Part shown: in pieces, positions 1 to 9,543 of the stretch
Numbering within the stretch: position 1 is the first letter of the stretch
Layout: every line of letters begins with the position of its first letter
From: Desulfarculaceae bacterium
GTDB taxonomy: Bacteria; Desulfobacterota; Desulfarculia; Desulfarculales; Desulfarculaceae
Length of the DNA: 64,000 nucleotides
Assembly (NCBI GenBank): GCA_020444545.1
Contig: JAHLKT010000003.1
Coordinates: 1 to 64,000, forward strand
Reading direction: 5' to 3'
Notes under the pieces: generated by a model
Seen by the model: the letters and a program-made list of their open reading frames with translations, nothing else
Database searches by the model: none
Told to the model about the DNA's origin: nothing
Made by a program: the position numbers and the translations under genes

Positions 1-53
1 TGGCCTACTGGCCCAAGCTGGCAACCTGGCTCCCCAGCATCGTCTACGACTAG
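1..53 (+). CDS. C-terminal end of a truncated gene, unknown
   Basis: The first bases read in one frame as a 16-residue tail (AYWPKLATWLPSIVYD) ending at TAG 51-53. Most of the gene lies before the window. The tail is hydrophobic and aromatic, as in the last segment of some permeases, but this is too short to assign a family. Stem-loops that could end its transcript follow at once. Confidence 0.35.
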   Translation, partial: AYWPKLATWLPSIVYD

Positions 54-69
54 GCAGGTAAGCCCGAAG

Positions 70-105
70 AAAAAACCAGGCCAGCCGTTGCCGGCTGGCC
101 TGGTT
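70..105 (-). terminator. Intrinsic terminator, 13-bp perfect stem
   Basis: Positions 74-86 (AACCAGGCCAGCC) pair perfectly with 93-105 around a 6-nt loop. On the minus strand the stem is followed by a run of T (bases 75-70), so it best suits transcripts from the secreted-protein gene at 262-708. It may also stop the plus-strand gene that ends at 53. Confidence 0.65.
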
Positions 106-114
106 GATAAAGGA

Positions 115-153
115 ACGGGGAGCCAACCGCCGAGGTAGGCTCCCCGTAATTAT
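115..153 (+). terminator. Second stem-loop, possible plus-strand terminator
   Basis: Bases 115-124 (ACGGGGAGCC) pair perfectly with 138-147 around a 13-nt loop and are followed by the AT-rich AATTATT. The tail is not a strong T tract, so terminator function for the upstream plus-strand gene is only plausible. Confidence 0.4.
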
Positions 154-155
154 TC

Positions 156-177
156 GGCGCCCCCAGCGGGGCTCGAA
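156..177 (-). repeat. tRNA 3'-end fragment (T loop plus acceptor strand)
   Basis: Read on the minus strand, this stretch has TTCGAGC followed by CCCGC and a G-rich acceptor-like strand ending in GCCG. That is the layout of a tRNA T loop, 3' T stem and 3' acceptor strand. The 5' T stem does not pair, so it is a broken fragment and not a gene. It could be a scar of an old tRNA-targeted insertion like the one at 16741. Confidence 0.35.
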
Positions 178-261
178 GCATGTTTTGGGCGCGAGGGGCG
201 GCCCCGGGGGGCGGCTATATCCTGGCCGGTTTCTTTAGCGATCCGCCCCCCCGCGAACCAG

Positions 262-708
262 CTATGGCAGGGTAAAGGTGACGCTTCCCGAAACACCCTG
301 GCCAAAGGACCCTTTTTTCACCACGTATTGGGCCGGTTTACCACTAAGGTGCTCAACATGGATTTTCCCGGCTTTGAGTTTTGCATGGCAAATCCCCTGC
401 CCCACTCTGTAAACATAGCCAATATTATCCGAGGCATCGGCGTCTTGCTTGTAGATGACGATCTCGCAATCCGGCCCGTACAAAGCCAATTCGTCAACCG
501 GTTCCAATAGAATCCATTTGTCTTGCACCCGGGACGCCTTGCCGTGACGGCAACTGTTCGCCTTGACAAACCAGCCTTCACCGCCGCCTTCAACTATAAC
601 GTTCAAGATGTCGCATTGAGCGGTGGGGTCGGCCGACGCCTGGCCGGCAAATCCCAAGGCCAGGCCAAAAATCATGGTCAGGGACAGTAGCGCCGCTTTT
701 ATCTTCAT
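262..708 (-). CDS. Small exported protein of unknown function
   Basis: A 148-residue protein with a clear Sec signal peptide: Lys at positions 2 and 4, a hydrophobic core to about residue 20, and an AxA-type cleavage site near residue 26 (QASA|DPT). The mature part is about 120 residues with four cysteines (in CDI, SCRH, DCEI and GICH), which suggests periplasmic disulfides. I recognise no family. A purine-rich stretch (GAGAGGATCGATC) lies upstream of the ATG at 708. It is a single-gene unit that reads toward the hairpin at 70-105. The coding signal is convincing; the function is unknown. Confidence 0.75.
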   Translation of the reverse strand: MKIKAALLSLTMIFGLALGFAGQASADPTAQCDILNVIVEGGGEGWFVKANSCRHGKASRVQDKWILLEPVDELALYGPDCEIVIYKQDADASDNIGYVYRVGQGICHAKLKAGKIHVEHLSGKPAQYVVKKGSFGQGVSGSVTFTLP

Positions 709-1262
709 GATCGATCCTCTCGTTGTTCAGTTCCCGCGCGGATTCCGGCAAGCAAGAATTATGCGCCACATGCCGCATAGCAGCGCACCTCGAGCCGCCC
801 GACACAGCTCATCACAAGGCTTATGCCTCAATGTCGGCCGGGCCGGCGTCTTTGGCCTTGAAGGTCCCCTTTGTCCTGAAAGTACGGTGAGCAAGCGTTT
901 GGGGCAAGGAGTTTTTCAGCGCAGGGCAGTACACCCCCACAGCGTGTAGACAAAGAAAATTTCACCCAACCCGGCGGTGGGGGCAAGGCGGATACATCTT
1001 GCGCGGGCGGCGGAGGCCTGCCGTCCGCGAAAAAACCCCGGCCGCTGGCGCAGAACGGCCTCCGGCAACGCAACCTTGCTTGTGCTTCTGGCAACCCCTC
1101 CTGATGATTAACGATGCTGGATCCGCTTCCCAAGGGCCTTGGGAGCTTTGGGCGGCCTGGCCGTGGCGGACTGCCCATGAGGGGTGGCCGCGAACCCGGC
1201 CCCATCAGGCCGAGGGGGCCGGTGAAAGACCGCCCACAAGGGTTTCAACAGGACGGGGCGTA
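709..1262. other. Intergenic region between divergent genes
   Basis: About 550 bases lie between the start of the exported protein (minus) and the start of the efflux adaptor (plus), so promoters for both directions should be here. I see no convincing gene. Reading frames on both strands cross it but have no recognisable protein. A 17-nt palindrome (TCCCAAGGGCCTTGGGA) lies near 1128-1144; its role is unknown. Confidence 0.5.
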
Positions 1263-2870
1263 ATGAAAAAGACTTGGCTAATCTCGGCTGTCCTCCTCGC
1301 GGCGGCCCTAGGGCTGGCCGCCCTCCTGATGGGAGGCGGCGAGGGGGACGCGGAAGCTTACCGCACCGTCACCGTGCGCAGGGGCGATATCAAGTCCACG
1401 GTGGCCTCCACCGGCAAGCTGGCTCCCCTGCACACCGTGGAGGTCGGGAGCCAGGTGTCGGGCAACATCAAGGAGCTGTATGCGGACTACAACTCGGCGG
1501 TCAAAAAGGACCAGGTGATCGCCCTCATCGACCCCGAGATCTACCAGGCCCATGTGAACCAGGCCAAGGCTCAGGTCAAAAAGGCCAGGGTGAACCTGCT
1601 CAGGAGCAAAAAGGAGACCGCCGCCGCCCAGGCCGCCGAGAACAACGCCAGGGCTCAACTCTTTGCCGCCCGCGCCGTCTTCCGGGAGGCCGAGCTCGAC
1701 TACCAGCGCAAGGCCAAGCTCACCAAGCGCGGGGCCATCTCCGCCAGCCAGATGGACGCGGCCCTGGCCCGCAAGGACAACGCCCAGGGGGCGGTGCAAA
1801 TGGCCCAGGCCAAACTGGTATCCGCCCAGGCCCAGATAGACCAGGCCCTGGCCCTGGAAAAGTTCGCCGCGGCGGAGATCGCCGCCCGGGAGGCGGAACT
1901 CCAACTGGCGGCCATGAAGCTGGACTACTGCACCATCCGCTCACCCATTGACGGGGTGGTCATCACCCGCAACGTGGACGCGGGGCAGACCGTGGCGGCG
2001 ACCCTGCAATCGCCGGTGCTGTTCACCATCGCCGAAGACCTGAAGCACATGCAGGTGGAGGTGGATGTCAGCGAGGCGGACGTGGGCCAGATCAGGCCGG
2101 GGCAGGAAGTGGAATTCACGGTGGATGCCTTCCAAGACCAACGGTTTCAGGCCAAGGTCAATCAGGTGCGCAACTCGGCCACCAGTATCCAGAATGTGGT
2201 GACCTACAAGATCGTGGCGGACGTGGGCAACGACCAGTTGTTGCTGCGGCCGGGCATGACCGCCAACGTGACCATCGTGCTGGCCACGGTGGGCGACACC
2301 CTCAAGGTCCCTAACGCCGCCCTGCGCTTCAAGCCCCCGGGCAGGATAGGCCGGGCCAGGGAAAGCAAGCGGCCCCCCATAAACGAGAGGCCCTTATACA
2401 AGAAGATTGTCCAGGCCCTGGCCCTGGACGAGGCCCAGGCGCGGGAGCTGGTCAACATCCTGTCCCGCAGCGAGCAGAAGCTCAAGGCGGCCTATTCCCT
2501 GCCGGAGGACAGCCGGGACCTGCCCCAGGCCTTGCGCGCCTTTTTCAGGCAGGTTCTCAGCGAACTCCACAACATTCTGCGTCAGGACCAGTACGCCAAG
2601 TTCGCGGCCTTTCGGGCGGCTTTGAAAAAGGTGCGCAAGCGGTCGGACCGAGGCCAAGGCCGCCGCGCCACGATCTACGTGGCCGGAGAAAACGGCCCCA
2701 TGGCCCTGCCCATACGCGTGGGCATATCCGATGAAACCGAGACCCAGGTGATCGGCGGCGAACTGAAGGCGGGCGACAAGGTGATCGTGGGGCTGGCCTT
2801 GGTTTCGGAGCGGGACGCGGCCTCCTCGGGGGGCGGCATGCTCATGAAGTTTTTCCGCAAGGGGAACTAG
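1263..2870 (+). CDS. MacA-like periplasmic adaptor (HlyD/RND family) with inserted helical segment
   Basis: This 535-residue membrane fusion protein links an inner-membrane ABC exporter to an outer-membrane channel. An N-terminal transmembrane anchor (residues about 3-22) precedes the half-lipoyl motif GQVSGNIKEL-type region, a long Ala/Lys/Gln-rich coiled coil (about 95-210), the second lipoyl half (CTIRSPIDGVV) and the beta-barrel. About 100 residues (roughly 360-465) are inserted before the last membrane-proximal domain; they are charged and predicted helical and are absent from typical 370-400 residue MacA proteins. The ATG at 1263 is chosen because it directly precedes the signal anchor. 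The gene ends 3 bp before the ATPase gene, so the two form an operon. Confidence 0.88.
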   Translation: MKKTWLISAVLLAAALGLAALLMGGGEGDAEAYRTVTVRRGDIKSTVASTGKLAPLHTVEVGSQVSGNIKELYADYNSAVKKDQVIALIDPEIYQAHVNQAKAQVKKARVNLLRSKKETAAAQAAENNARAQLFAARAVFREAELDYQRKAKLTKRGAISASQMDAALARKDNAQGAVQMAQAKLVSAQAQIDQALALEKFAAAEIAAREAELQLAAMKLDYCTIRSPIDGVVITRNVDAGQTVAATLQSPVLFTIAEDLKHMQVEVDVSEADVGQIRPGQEVEFTVDAFQDQRFQAKVNQVRNSATSIQNVVTYKIVADVGNDQLLLRPGMTANVTIVLATVGDTLKVPNAALRFKPPGRIGRARESKRPPINERPLYKKIVQALALDEAQARELVNILSRSEQKLKAAYSLPEDSRDLPQALRAFFRQVLSELHNILRQDQYAKFAAFRAALKKVRKRSDRGQGRRATIYVAGENGPMALPIRVGISDETETQVIGGELKAGDKVIVGLALVSERDAASSGGGMLMKFFRKGN

Positions 2871-2873
2871 GCG

Positions 2874-3560
2874 ATGGACGCGCCGGTGATCCGTTTCGCG
2901 GGGGTGGCCAGGACATACCCCATGGGAGGGGAAGAGGTCCAGGCACTGCGCGGCGTGGACCTGGAGATCGGGCAAGGCGAGTTGCTGGCCATCATGGGCC
3001 CTTCCGGCTCGGGCAAATCCACCATGATGCACATCGCCGGCCTGCTGGACACCCTGAGCCGTGGCAGCTACGAGCTGGAAGGCGAGGACGTCTCCTCCCT
3101 TTCCAAGAACCAGCGGGCGGACATCCGCAACCGGCGCATCGGATTCATCTTTCAGAGCTTCAATCTGCTGGCTCGTTGCAGCGCGCTGGAAAACGTGGAG
3201 CTGCCCATGCTCTATCACCGTCCCGGCTTGAATCAGCGCCGCGAGCGGGCCCTGGCGGCCCTGGAGGCGGTGGGCATGGCCGACCGGGCCCTTCATCTGC
3301 CGCGGCAGCTCTCCGGCGGCCAGCAGCAGCGGGTGGCGGTAGCCCGGGCCTTGGTGAACCGTCCGGCCCTGATCCTGGCGGACGAACCCACCGGCAACCT
3401 GGACACCCGCACCGGCCGCGAGATCATCAGGCTGCTGAGCTCCCTGCATGAACAGGGAATCACCGTGGTGCTGGTCACCCACGACCCCGAGGTGGGCCGC
3501 GCCATGCGGCGCCGGGTCTTTTTGCGCGACGGCCTGTTGGAAAGGGATGAGGCGTCCTGA
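2874..3560 (+). CDS. ABC transporter ATPase (MacB/LolD type)
   Basis: A 228-residue nucleotide-binding subunit. Walker A is GPSGSGKST (about residues 42-50), the Q-loop follows in IFQSFNLL, the signature is [15 protein letters not shown] and Walker B is [12 protein letters not shown], followed by the switch His in VTHD. These are the hallmarks of the LolD/MacB subfamily that powers mechanotransmission-type export. It lies between the adaptor and the permease with 1-3 bp gaps, so it should act with both. Unlike canonical MacB, ATPase and permease are separate genes here, as in many Gram-negative anaerobes. The substrate (macrolide-like compound, lipopeptide or lipid) cannot be told from sequence. 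Confidence 0.93.
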   Translation: MDAPVIRFAGVARTYPMGGEEVQALRGVDLEIGQGELLAIMGPSGSGKSTMMHIAGLLDTLSRGSYELEGEDVSSLSKNQRADIRNRRIGFIFQSFNLLARCSALENVELPMLYHRPGLNQRRERALAALEAVGMADRALHLPRQLSGGQQQRVAVARALVNRPALILADEPTGNLDTRTGREIIRLLSSLHEQGITVVLVTHDPEVGRAMRRRVFLRDGLLERDEAS

Positions 3561-3561
3561 G

Positions 3562-4794
3562 ATGGAGATGCTGGGCACCGTCATTCGCCTGGCTCTGCGC
3601 GGGCTGCTGGCCTACAAGGCCAGAAGCCTGCTGACCATGCTGGGCATCATCATCGGCATCGGGGCGGTGATCGTGATGATCAGCGTGGGCCGGGGAGCCA
3701 ACGCCAGCATCCAGAAGCAGATAAGCGACCTGGGGGCCAACATGCTGGTGGTCTACTCGGGCTCCGCCAAAAAGGGCGGGGTCAAGGGCGGCTACGGCAG
3801 CAAGCCCACCCTGCGGGTAGGGGACGCCCAGGCCATTGCCCGCGAGTGTCCGGCCGTGGCCGAGGTGACCCACATGACCATGCGCAGCGCCCAGATCGTG
3901 GCCGGGGAGAAGAACTGGAACACCTCGGTCTACGGGACCACGGCCAGTTACCCGGTGGTGCGTGACTGGCCCATCCAGGAGGGGGAGTTTCTGACCAACC
4001 AGCACCTGCGCTCGGCCTCCAACGTGGCCGTGCTGGGAAGCACGGTGGTGGAGAACCTCTTCACGCCCGGGGAGGCGGTGCTGGGGCGCAAGATACGCAT
4101 CAGCAACGTCCCTTTCACCATTATCGGCGTCCTGTCGCCCAAGGGGAGCGATCCCCGCGGACGGGACCAGGATGACACCCTCTACGTTCCCTACACCACC
4201 TTTTCGCGCAAGCTGCACGGCCGCCGTCTGCCCGGAGTGGTGAGTATCATCTCCCTCTCGGCCCAATCCAAGCGTCTGGTGCCCGAGGCCAAGCGGGAGG
4301 TGGAACAGCTGCTGCGGCAGAAACACCGCATTCCGCCCGGGGCGGAAGACGACTTCTCGGTCCGGGCCCTGGACGAATACGCCCAGATGGCCGACAAGAC
4401 CATGGACATCATGACCATCCTGCTCACCTCGGTGGCGGCCATCAGTTTGGTGGTGGGCGGCATCGGCATTATGAACATCATGCTGGTCTCGGTGACCGAG
4501 CGGACCCGGGAGATCGGCATACGCATGGCCGTGGGCGCGCGGGAGCGCGATGTGCTCATCCAATTTCTGACCGAGGCCATGACCATGAGCCTGCTGGGCG
4601 GCATTCTGGGCACCCTCCTGGGAGTGGGCGCCGCCAAGGCGGTGGGCTGGATGACCGGCTGGATGAGCCCCATCGACCTGGACGCCATCCTGCTGGCCAC
4701 CCTTTTTTCCGCCGGGGTCGGGATTTTCTTCGGCTATTACCCGGCCCGCCAGGCCTCGCGCATGGACCTCATTGAAGCGCTGCGCTACGAATAA
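3562..4794 (+). CDS. ABC transporter permease (MacB/FtsX family)
   Basis: A 410-residue permease with the MacB topology: one N-terminal transmembrane helix (about 20-42, following the [19 protein letters not shown]-type start), a large periplasmic MacB_PCD domain (about 50-270), then three helices of the FtsX domain with the typical [22 protein letters not shown]-like coupling segment. It ends in [18 protein letters not shown], a common family tail. ATG 3562 begins one base after the ATPase stop; an in-frame ATG at 3568 and one at 3547 are alternatives. It works with the ATPase, the adaptor and the TolC-like protein of this operon. Confidence 0.92.
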   Translation: MEMLGTVIRLALRGLLAYKARSLLTMLGIIIGIGAVIVMISVGRGANASIQKQISDLGANMLVVYSGSAKKGGVKGGYGSKPTLRVGDAQAIARECPAVAEVTHMTMRSAQIVAGEKNWNTSVYGTTASYPVVRDWPIQEGEFLTNQHLRSASNVAVLGSTVVENLFTPGEAVLGRKIRISNVPFTIIGVLSPKGSDPRGRDQDDTLYVPYTTFSRKLHGRRLPGVVSIISLSAQSKRLVPEAKREVEQLLRQKHRIPPGAEDDFSVRALDEYAQMADKTMDIMTILLTSVAAISLVVGGIGIMNIMLVSVTERTREIGIRMAVGARERDVLIQFLTEAMTMSLLGGILGTLLGVGAAKAVGWMTGWMSPIDLDAILLATLFSAGVGIFFGYYPARQASRMDLIEALRYE

Positions 4795-4845
4795 ACGCCC
4801 CAAGCCGAGGGAGCCGGCCCGGGTGCATCGGCGAGAGCGAGGGAT

Positions 4846-6348
4846 ATGGTGAACCGGAAACCAAAGGCTTCGCAGAGAGCTTTTTCAAAAAGAGACTGGG
4901 CTGCCACTGGGCTAGCCTCTTGCCGCAGCGCGAGGGGGCTTGGGTGGTGGCTGAAGCGCATCGCGGGCTCGGGCCGCGGCTGGACCGCCCTGGGGCTCGG
5001 CTTGATAATGTTGCTCCTGGCCACCGCCCCGGCCTTGGCCCAGGAGAAGGCGATCCCGGCTCCCGGCCGGGAGATAACCTTGACCCTGGCATTGACCATG
5101 GCCCTGGATTACTCGCCCAACATCAAGCAGTACTTGGCGGCCATGGACAAGGCGGCCAGCCAGCAAAAAGAGGCCTTCACCTATTTTCTGCCCTCGTTTT
5201 CGACCAGCTACGGATGGCAGAAGACCCAGAACCCGCCCGAGTTCCGCACCGAAACCATCCACGTGGCGGTGAATGAAAACGAAATTTACAAATGGTCCAC
5301 CGGCCTGAGCCAGCCCCTGTTCACCGGCTTCCGCCTATCAAGTCAATACGAACTGGCCAAGCTGGGGGTGGATTTGGCCGAGGTGAACCTCTTTCTGGCC
5401 TACCTGGACGTGGCCTTGAAGGTGAAGGAGCAGTACTTCCTGCATTTGCGCAACATCAAGGGGGTGGAGGTGGCCCGGGAGGCGGTGGGCCAGCTGGAGG
5501 CTCAGCTCCAGGTGAGCCGCGACTACCACGAGGTGGGCATGATCCCCATCAACGACGTGCTTAAAACCGAGGTGCGCCTGTCCGACGCCCGCCAGCGTTT
5601 GGTCAGCGCCAAGAACGACCGCGCCCTGAGCCGGGCCCGTCTCAACCGCCTGCTGGGCCTGCCCGTGGAGCGTTCCCTCCGGGTCAAGGACATCCTCAAA
5701 TCCTACCCAATAGAACTGGACTTTCAGAAGTTCCGCCTGGTGGCCCTCAACGAGCGCCCGGAGATAAAGGCAGTGGATCTGCAACTCAAGCAGGCCGACC
5801 AGAGCATCAGGAAGGCCCAGAGCGGTTACTACCCCATGGTGAATCTCAAGGCCTCCTACAACTTCACCTCCAACGACGCCACCCTGGGCGATAGCGAATA
5901 CAACGACCCGACCAACTGGGCAATCACCACCCAGCTGGACTGGGCCTTCTGGGAGTGGGGCCGCACCGCCCATCAGACCAGCCAGCAGCGGGCCGACAAA
6001 CGCCGCCTGCAAGCAGCCAAACAGGAGCTGGTGGACGAGGTGGCCTTGCAGGTGAAGGAGGCGGCCCTGTTCTTGGGCGAGTCCCAGACCAACATCGTCA
6101 CAGCCACCACCGGTGTGAAGCAGGCCCAGGAAAACTACCGCGTCACCTTCGAGCTCTATCGCGAGCAGCTGACCACTAACACCGAGCTGCTTGACGCCCA
6201 GCTGCTTTTGGCCCAGGCTCGCAACAGTTATTACAACGCCCTGGCCACCTTCAACATTGCCGAAGCCCGTTTGCAGCGGGCCATGGGGCATGGCCTGGCT
6301 CGGGTGGGCATCAAACCACCCCGGCCGGACACCAGCGTCTGGCCATGA
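4846..6348 (+). CDS. TolC-family outer membrane efflux protein
   Basis: A 500-residue outer-membrane channel protein. It has a long charged N-terminal region, then a hydrophobic signal sequence (about 46-65, cleavage ALA|Q66), then two OEP repeats rich in Ala/Gln/Leu heptads. Family features include the LTLALTMALDYSPNI opening and the second-repeat segment RPEIKAVDLQLKQADQSIRKAQSGYYP. It lies 51 bp after the permease in the same direction and completes a MacA-MacB-TolC type tripartite pump. The roughly 45 residues before the signal core are unusual; a start further in is possible, but GAGGG stands just before the ATG at 4846. Confidence 0.9.
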   Translation: MVNRKPKASQRAFSKRDWAATGLASCRSARGLGWWLKRIAGSGRGWTALGLGLIMLLLATAPALAQEKAIPAPGREITLTLALTMALDYSPNIKQYLAAMDKAASQQKEAFTYFLPSFSTSYGWQKTQNPPEFRTETIHVAVNENEIYKWSTGLSQPLFTGFRLSSQYELAKLGVDLAEVNLFLAYLDVALKVKEQYFLHLRNIKGVEVAREAVGQLEAQLQVSRDYHEVGMIPINDVLKTEVRLSDARQRLVSAKNDRALSRARLNRLLGLPVERSLRVKDILKSYPIELDFQKFRLVALNERPEIKAVDLQLKQADQSIRKAQSGYYPMVNLKASYNFTSNDATLGDSEYNDPTNWAITTQLDWAFWEWGRTAHQTSQQRADKRRLQAAKQELVDEVALQVKEAALFLGESQTNIVTATTGVKQAQENYRVTFELYREQLTTNTELLDAQLLLAQARNSYYNALATFNIAEARLQRAMGHGLARVGIKPPRPDTSVWP

Positions 6349-6728
6349 TCCGCCTGGAGCCGGGAACCGGTTTCTCTCTGCAAAGGGCCCCCGCTTAGTG
6401 CCGCTCGACAGTAGAAACTTCTATTGAAATATTCGATTTTACTTTCTTGATAAGCCATTCAATAATTTCGCATCTGTCTCACCCCAACCACATGGCGGCT
6501 GTCCATGCGACTGTTTTTCGGCTTTACCTGAACCTGCCCCTCGGAGTCTACCCGGGTCAGGTAGGTGGGAAAGCCAACGCCGCGTCTTAAGCTCTTCATT
6601 TTTCCCCGGCATAAAAAGCCCGTCCTAGCCTGAACTCCCGGGGTGCCCCGGCTCCGGTAAGCGGTATCGACCAGCAGCCGCCCGGCCGTACGCGGGCCCT
6701 TGTCCAAATCCAAGAAGGGAAAAAGAGC
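6349..6728 (+). other. Intergenic leader before the formate dehydrogenase
   Basis: About 380 bases without a gene. Bases 6410-6475 are strikingly AT-rich for this GC-rich chromosome (TTGAAATATTCG, TTGATAAGCC, AATAATTTCG), as expected for a promoter or operator region of the formate dehydrogenase gene. No clear -35/-10 pair or named operator can be fixed by eye. AAGAAGGGAAAAAG just before 6729 supplies the ribosome binding site. Confidence 0.4.
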
Positions 6729-9425
6729 ATGAGCTCCACCCAGGCAACCATGACCCTAAACGGCGCCACGGTCACCTTCACCCCTGGTCAGACCATCCTG
6801 GAGGCGGCCCGCGACCACGGCGTGAAAATACCCACCCTCTGTTATCTCAAGGGCTGCACCCCCACCGGGGCCTGCCGGGTGTGCCTGGTGGAGGTCAAAG
6901 GCGCCCGCACCCTGGTGGCCTCCTGCGCCATGCCCGCCGGAGCGGGCATGGAGGTGGAAACCGACACCCCCAAGGTGCGCACCGCCCGCAAGCTGGCCAT
7001 CGAGATGCTCCTGGCCAGCGGGGACCACAACTGCCTCATCTGCGAGGCCAACGGCGAGTGCTCGCTCCAGGCCCTGGCCTATGAGTACGGGGTGGACGCG
7101 GACCGCTTCCCGCCCACCATCCCCGCCGAGCCCCTGATGGATGACAACCCCCTAATCATCCGGGACCAGGCCAAGTGCATCCTCTGCGGCCGCTGCGTGC
7201 AGGCCTGCAACGAGGTGCAGGTGAACCGGGCCATCGGCTTCGGCTACCGGGGGGCCCAGGCGCGCATCATCACCACCGGGGACCGCCCCCTGGACCAGAG
7301 CGACTGTGTGTTTTGCGGCCAGTGCGTACAGTCCTGCCCCACCGGCGCGCTCAGCGAGAAAAAGGCCAAGGGCCTGGGCCGCCCCTGGGAGACCAGCAAG
7401 GTGCGCACCACCTGCCCCTACTGCGGGGTGGGCTGCCAGCTCTGGCTGCACGTGCATAAGGGCCGCATCATCAAGGTCACCGCCGTGGAGGAGGCCCAGC
7501 CCAACCGGGGCCGCTTGTGCGTGAAAGGCCGCTTCGGCTACGACTTCGTGCACTCCTCCGAGCGCCTGACCACGCCGCTTATCAAGGAGAACGGCGAGTT
7601 CAGGGAGGCCTCCTGGGACGAGGCCCTGGACCTGGTGGCCACTAAGTTCTCGGCCATCATTGCCGAGAGCGGGCCCGACGCCCTGGCCGGGGTTAGCTGC
7701 GCGCGCAGCACCAATGAGGACTCCTACAACATGCAGAAGCTCTTCCGGGCGGTGATCGGCACCAACAACATTGATCACTGCGCCCGGGTGTGCCACGCCC
7801 CCACCGTGGCCGGCCTGGCCCGCTCCTTCGGCTCCGGGGCCATGACCAACAGCTTCGCGGACTTCGACCAGGCCAAGATGTTCTTCGTCATCGGCTCCAA
7901 CATGACCGAGGCTCACCCCGTGGCGGCCACCTTTGTCAAAAACGCGGTGATGAACGGGGCCAAGATGGTTTTGGTGGACCCCCGGCGCACCGCCCTGGCT
8001 GAGTTCGCCACTTCGCATCTGCCGCTCAAGGTGGGCAGCGACGTGGCCCTGATCAACGGCCTGATGCACGTGCTGATCAACGAAGATCTCTACGACAAGG
8101 AGTACGTGCAAAGTTGCACCGTGGGCTTCGAGGAGCTCAAGGCCAAGGTGCTGGAGTATCCGCCCGAGCGGGCCGCGGCCATCAGCGGGGTGAGCGCCGA
8201 GCGCATCGTGGAGGTGGCCCGTTTGCTGGCCGCCAACAAGCCGGCCATGCTCATCTACACCCTGGGCATCACCGAGCACACCTGCGGGGTGGACAACGTG
8301 ATGAGCACGGCCAACTTGCAGATGCTCCTGGGCAACGTGGGCTTCCGCTGCGGCGGGGTGAACCCCTTGCGCGGCCAGAACAACGTGCAAGGAGCCTGCG
8401 ACATGGGCGCCCTGCCCAACGTGTATCCCGGCTACCAGAAGGTGGACGACCCCGCGGCTCAAGCAAAATTCCAGGAGGCCTGGGGCGTGGAGCTGGACGG
8501 CAAGATCGGCCTGATGATGCCGGCCATGTTCCGGGGCCTGAGCGAGGGCAGCATCCGGGGCATGTACATCTTCGGCGAAAACGTGGCCAACACCGAGCCG
8601 GACATAACCCACGTGGAGCGCTGCCTGGAGCAGGCCGAGTTCCTGGTGGTCAACGACATCTTCCCCAACGAGACCACCCGCTTCGCGGACGTGGTGCTCC
8701 CCGCCGCCGCCTGGGGCGAGGACGAGGGCACCTACACCAACAGCGAGCGCCGGGTCAGCCGGGTGCGCCAGGCGGTGGAAGCCCCTGGCGACGCCAAGCC
8801 CAATTGGTGGATCTTCAGGGAGATCGCCCGGCGCATGGGCCAGGAATGGGACAGCGCCTCGGGCCAGGAGATATGGGACAACGAGGTCTCGGCCCTGGCC
8901 CCCCAGATGGCGGGCATCAAGTATCGCCGCATCGAGGACGACGGCCTGCAATGGCCGGTGCCCGACCTGGAGCACCCGGGCACGCCCTATCTGCACAAGG
9001 AAGGCTGCTTCACCTGCGGCCTGGGCAATCTGGCGGCCCTGGATTGGCGGCCTCCCGCCGAGGTGCCGGACCAGGACTACCCCATGGTGCTATCCACCGG
9101 CCGCAGGCTCTACCACTACCACACCCGCACCCAGACCGGCCGCTCCGGCGGGCTCAACCAGCTGCTGGGCGAGGAGACGGCCGACATATCCCCGGCCGAC
9201 GCGGCCAAGCTGGGCCTGGCCAACGGCGACAAGGTGAAGGTTAGCTCGCGGCGGGGCTCGGTGAAGGTGCCGGCCCGGGTGACCCCCGAAGTGCCGCCGG
9301 GCCTGGTGTGGATGGCCTTCCACTTCCGGGAAGGCTGCGCCAACTGGCTGACCAACCAGGCCTACGACCCCATCTCCCAGACCGCCGAATACAAGGCCTG
9401 CGCGGTGCGCCTGGAAAAGCTCTAA
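6729..9425 (+). CDS. fdhA: Formate dehydrogenase alpha subunit, Cys type, with NuoG-like N-terminus
   Basis: This 898-residue molybdenum/tungsten bis-pterin enzyme oxidises formate to CO2 or does the reverse. The N-terminal 2Fe-2S domain has Cys38, 49, 52 and 66; then comes a NuoG-type cluster with Cys102, 105 and 111, and a two-cluster ferredoxin domain (CILCGRCVQAC at 150-160, CVFCGQCVQSC at 193-203). The catalytic domain starts with CPYCGVGC (229-236) and has CARVCHAPTVAGL, where Cys355 is the predicted metal ligand; it is TGC (7791-7793), not TGA, so this is not a selenoprotein. No signal peptide or Tat motif is present, so it is cytoplasmic. HdrA and MvhD genes follow, which suggests those as electron partners in place of NAD-linked FdhB. 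Confidence 0.93.
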   Translation: MSSTQATMTLNGATVTFTPGQTILEAARDHGVKIPTLCYLKGCTPTGACRVCLVEVKGARTLVASCAMPAGAGMEVETDTPKVRTARKLAIEMLLASGDHNCLICEANGECSLQALAYEYGVDADRFPPTIPAEPLMDDNPLIIRDQAKCILCGRCVQACNEVQVNRAIGFGYRGAQARIITTGDRPLDQSDCVFCGQCVQSCPTGALSEKKAKGLGRPWETSKVRTTCPYCGVGCQLWLHVHKGRIIKVTAVEEAQPNRGRLCVKGRFGYDFVHSSERLTTPLIKENGEFREASWDEALDLVATKFSAIIAESGPDALAGVSCARSTNEDSYNMQKLFRAVIGTNNIDHCARVCHAPTVAGLARSFGSGAMTNSFADFDQAKMFFVIGSNMTEAHPVAATFVKNAVMNGAKMVLVDPRRTALAEFATSHLPLKVGSDVALINGLMHVLINEDLYDKEYVQSCTVGFEELKAKVLEYPPERAAAISGVSAERIVEVARLLAANKPAMLIYTLGITEHTCGVDNVMSTANLQMLLGNVGFRCGGVNPLRGQNNVQGACDMGALPNVYPGYQKVDDPAAQAKFQEAWGVELDGKIGLMMPAMFRGLSEGSIRGMYIFGENVANTEPDITHVERCLEQAEFLVVNDIFPNETTRFADVVLPAAAWGEDEGTYTNSERRVSRVRQAVEAPGDAKPNWWIFREIARRMGQEWDSASGQEIWDNEVSALAPQMAGIKYRRIEDDGLQWPVPDLEHPGTPYLHKEGCFTCGLGNLAALDWRPPAEVPDQDYPMVLSTGRRLYHYHTRTQTGRSGGLNQLLGEETADISPADAAKLGLANGDKVKVSSRRGSVKVPARVTPEVPPGLVWMAFHFREGCANWLTNQAYDPISQTAEYKACAVRLEKL

Positions 9426-9436
9426 GCGATTGCCAC

Positions 9437-9467
9437 CCCGCCGCCGGGGAGTCTTCCCGGCGGCGGG
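9437..9467 (+). terminator. 12-bp GC hairpin after fdhA
   Basis: CCCGCCGCCGGG at 9437-9448 pairs perfectly with 9456-9467 around a 7-nt loop, 12 bases after the fdhA stop. There is no T tract, so it may be a 3' stability element or a Rho-assisted stop and not a classical terminator. Confidence 0.5.
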
Positions 9468-9543
9468 CCCATGGCCCAAAGCGATAGGCACCTAGCGGCC
9501 ACATCGATATTAAGTATTTGACCAAAGGCGGGGCCTTGCGCTG

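Noticed and set aside
7786-7796. Selenocysteine codon at the formate dehydrogenase active site
   Set aside because: The codon for residue 355 is TGC, so the metal ligand is Cys and no SECIS element is needed.
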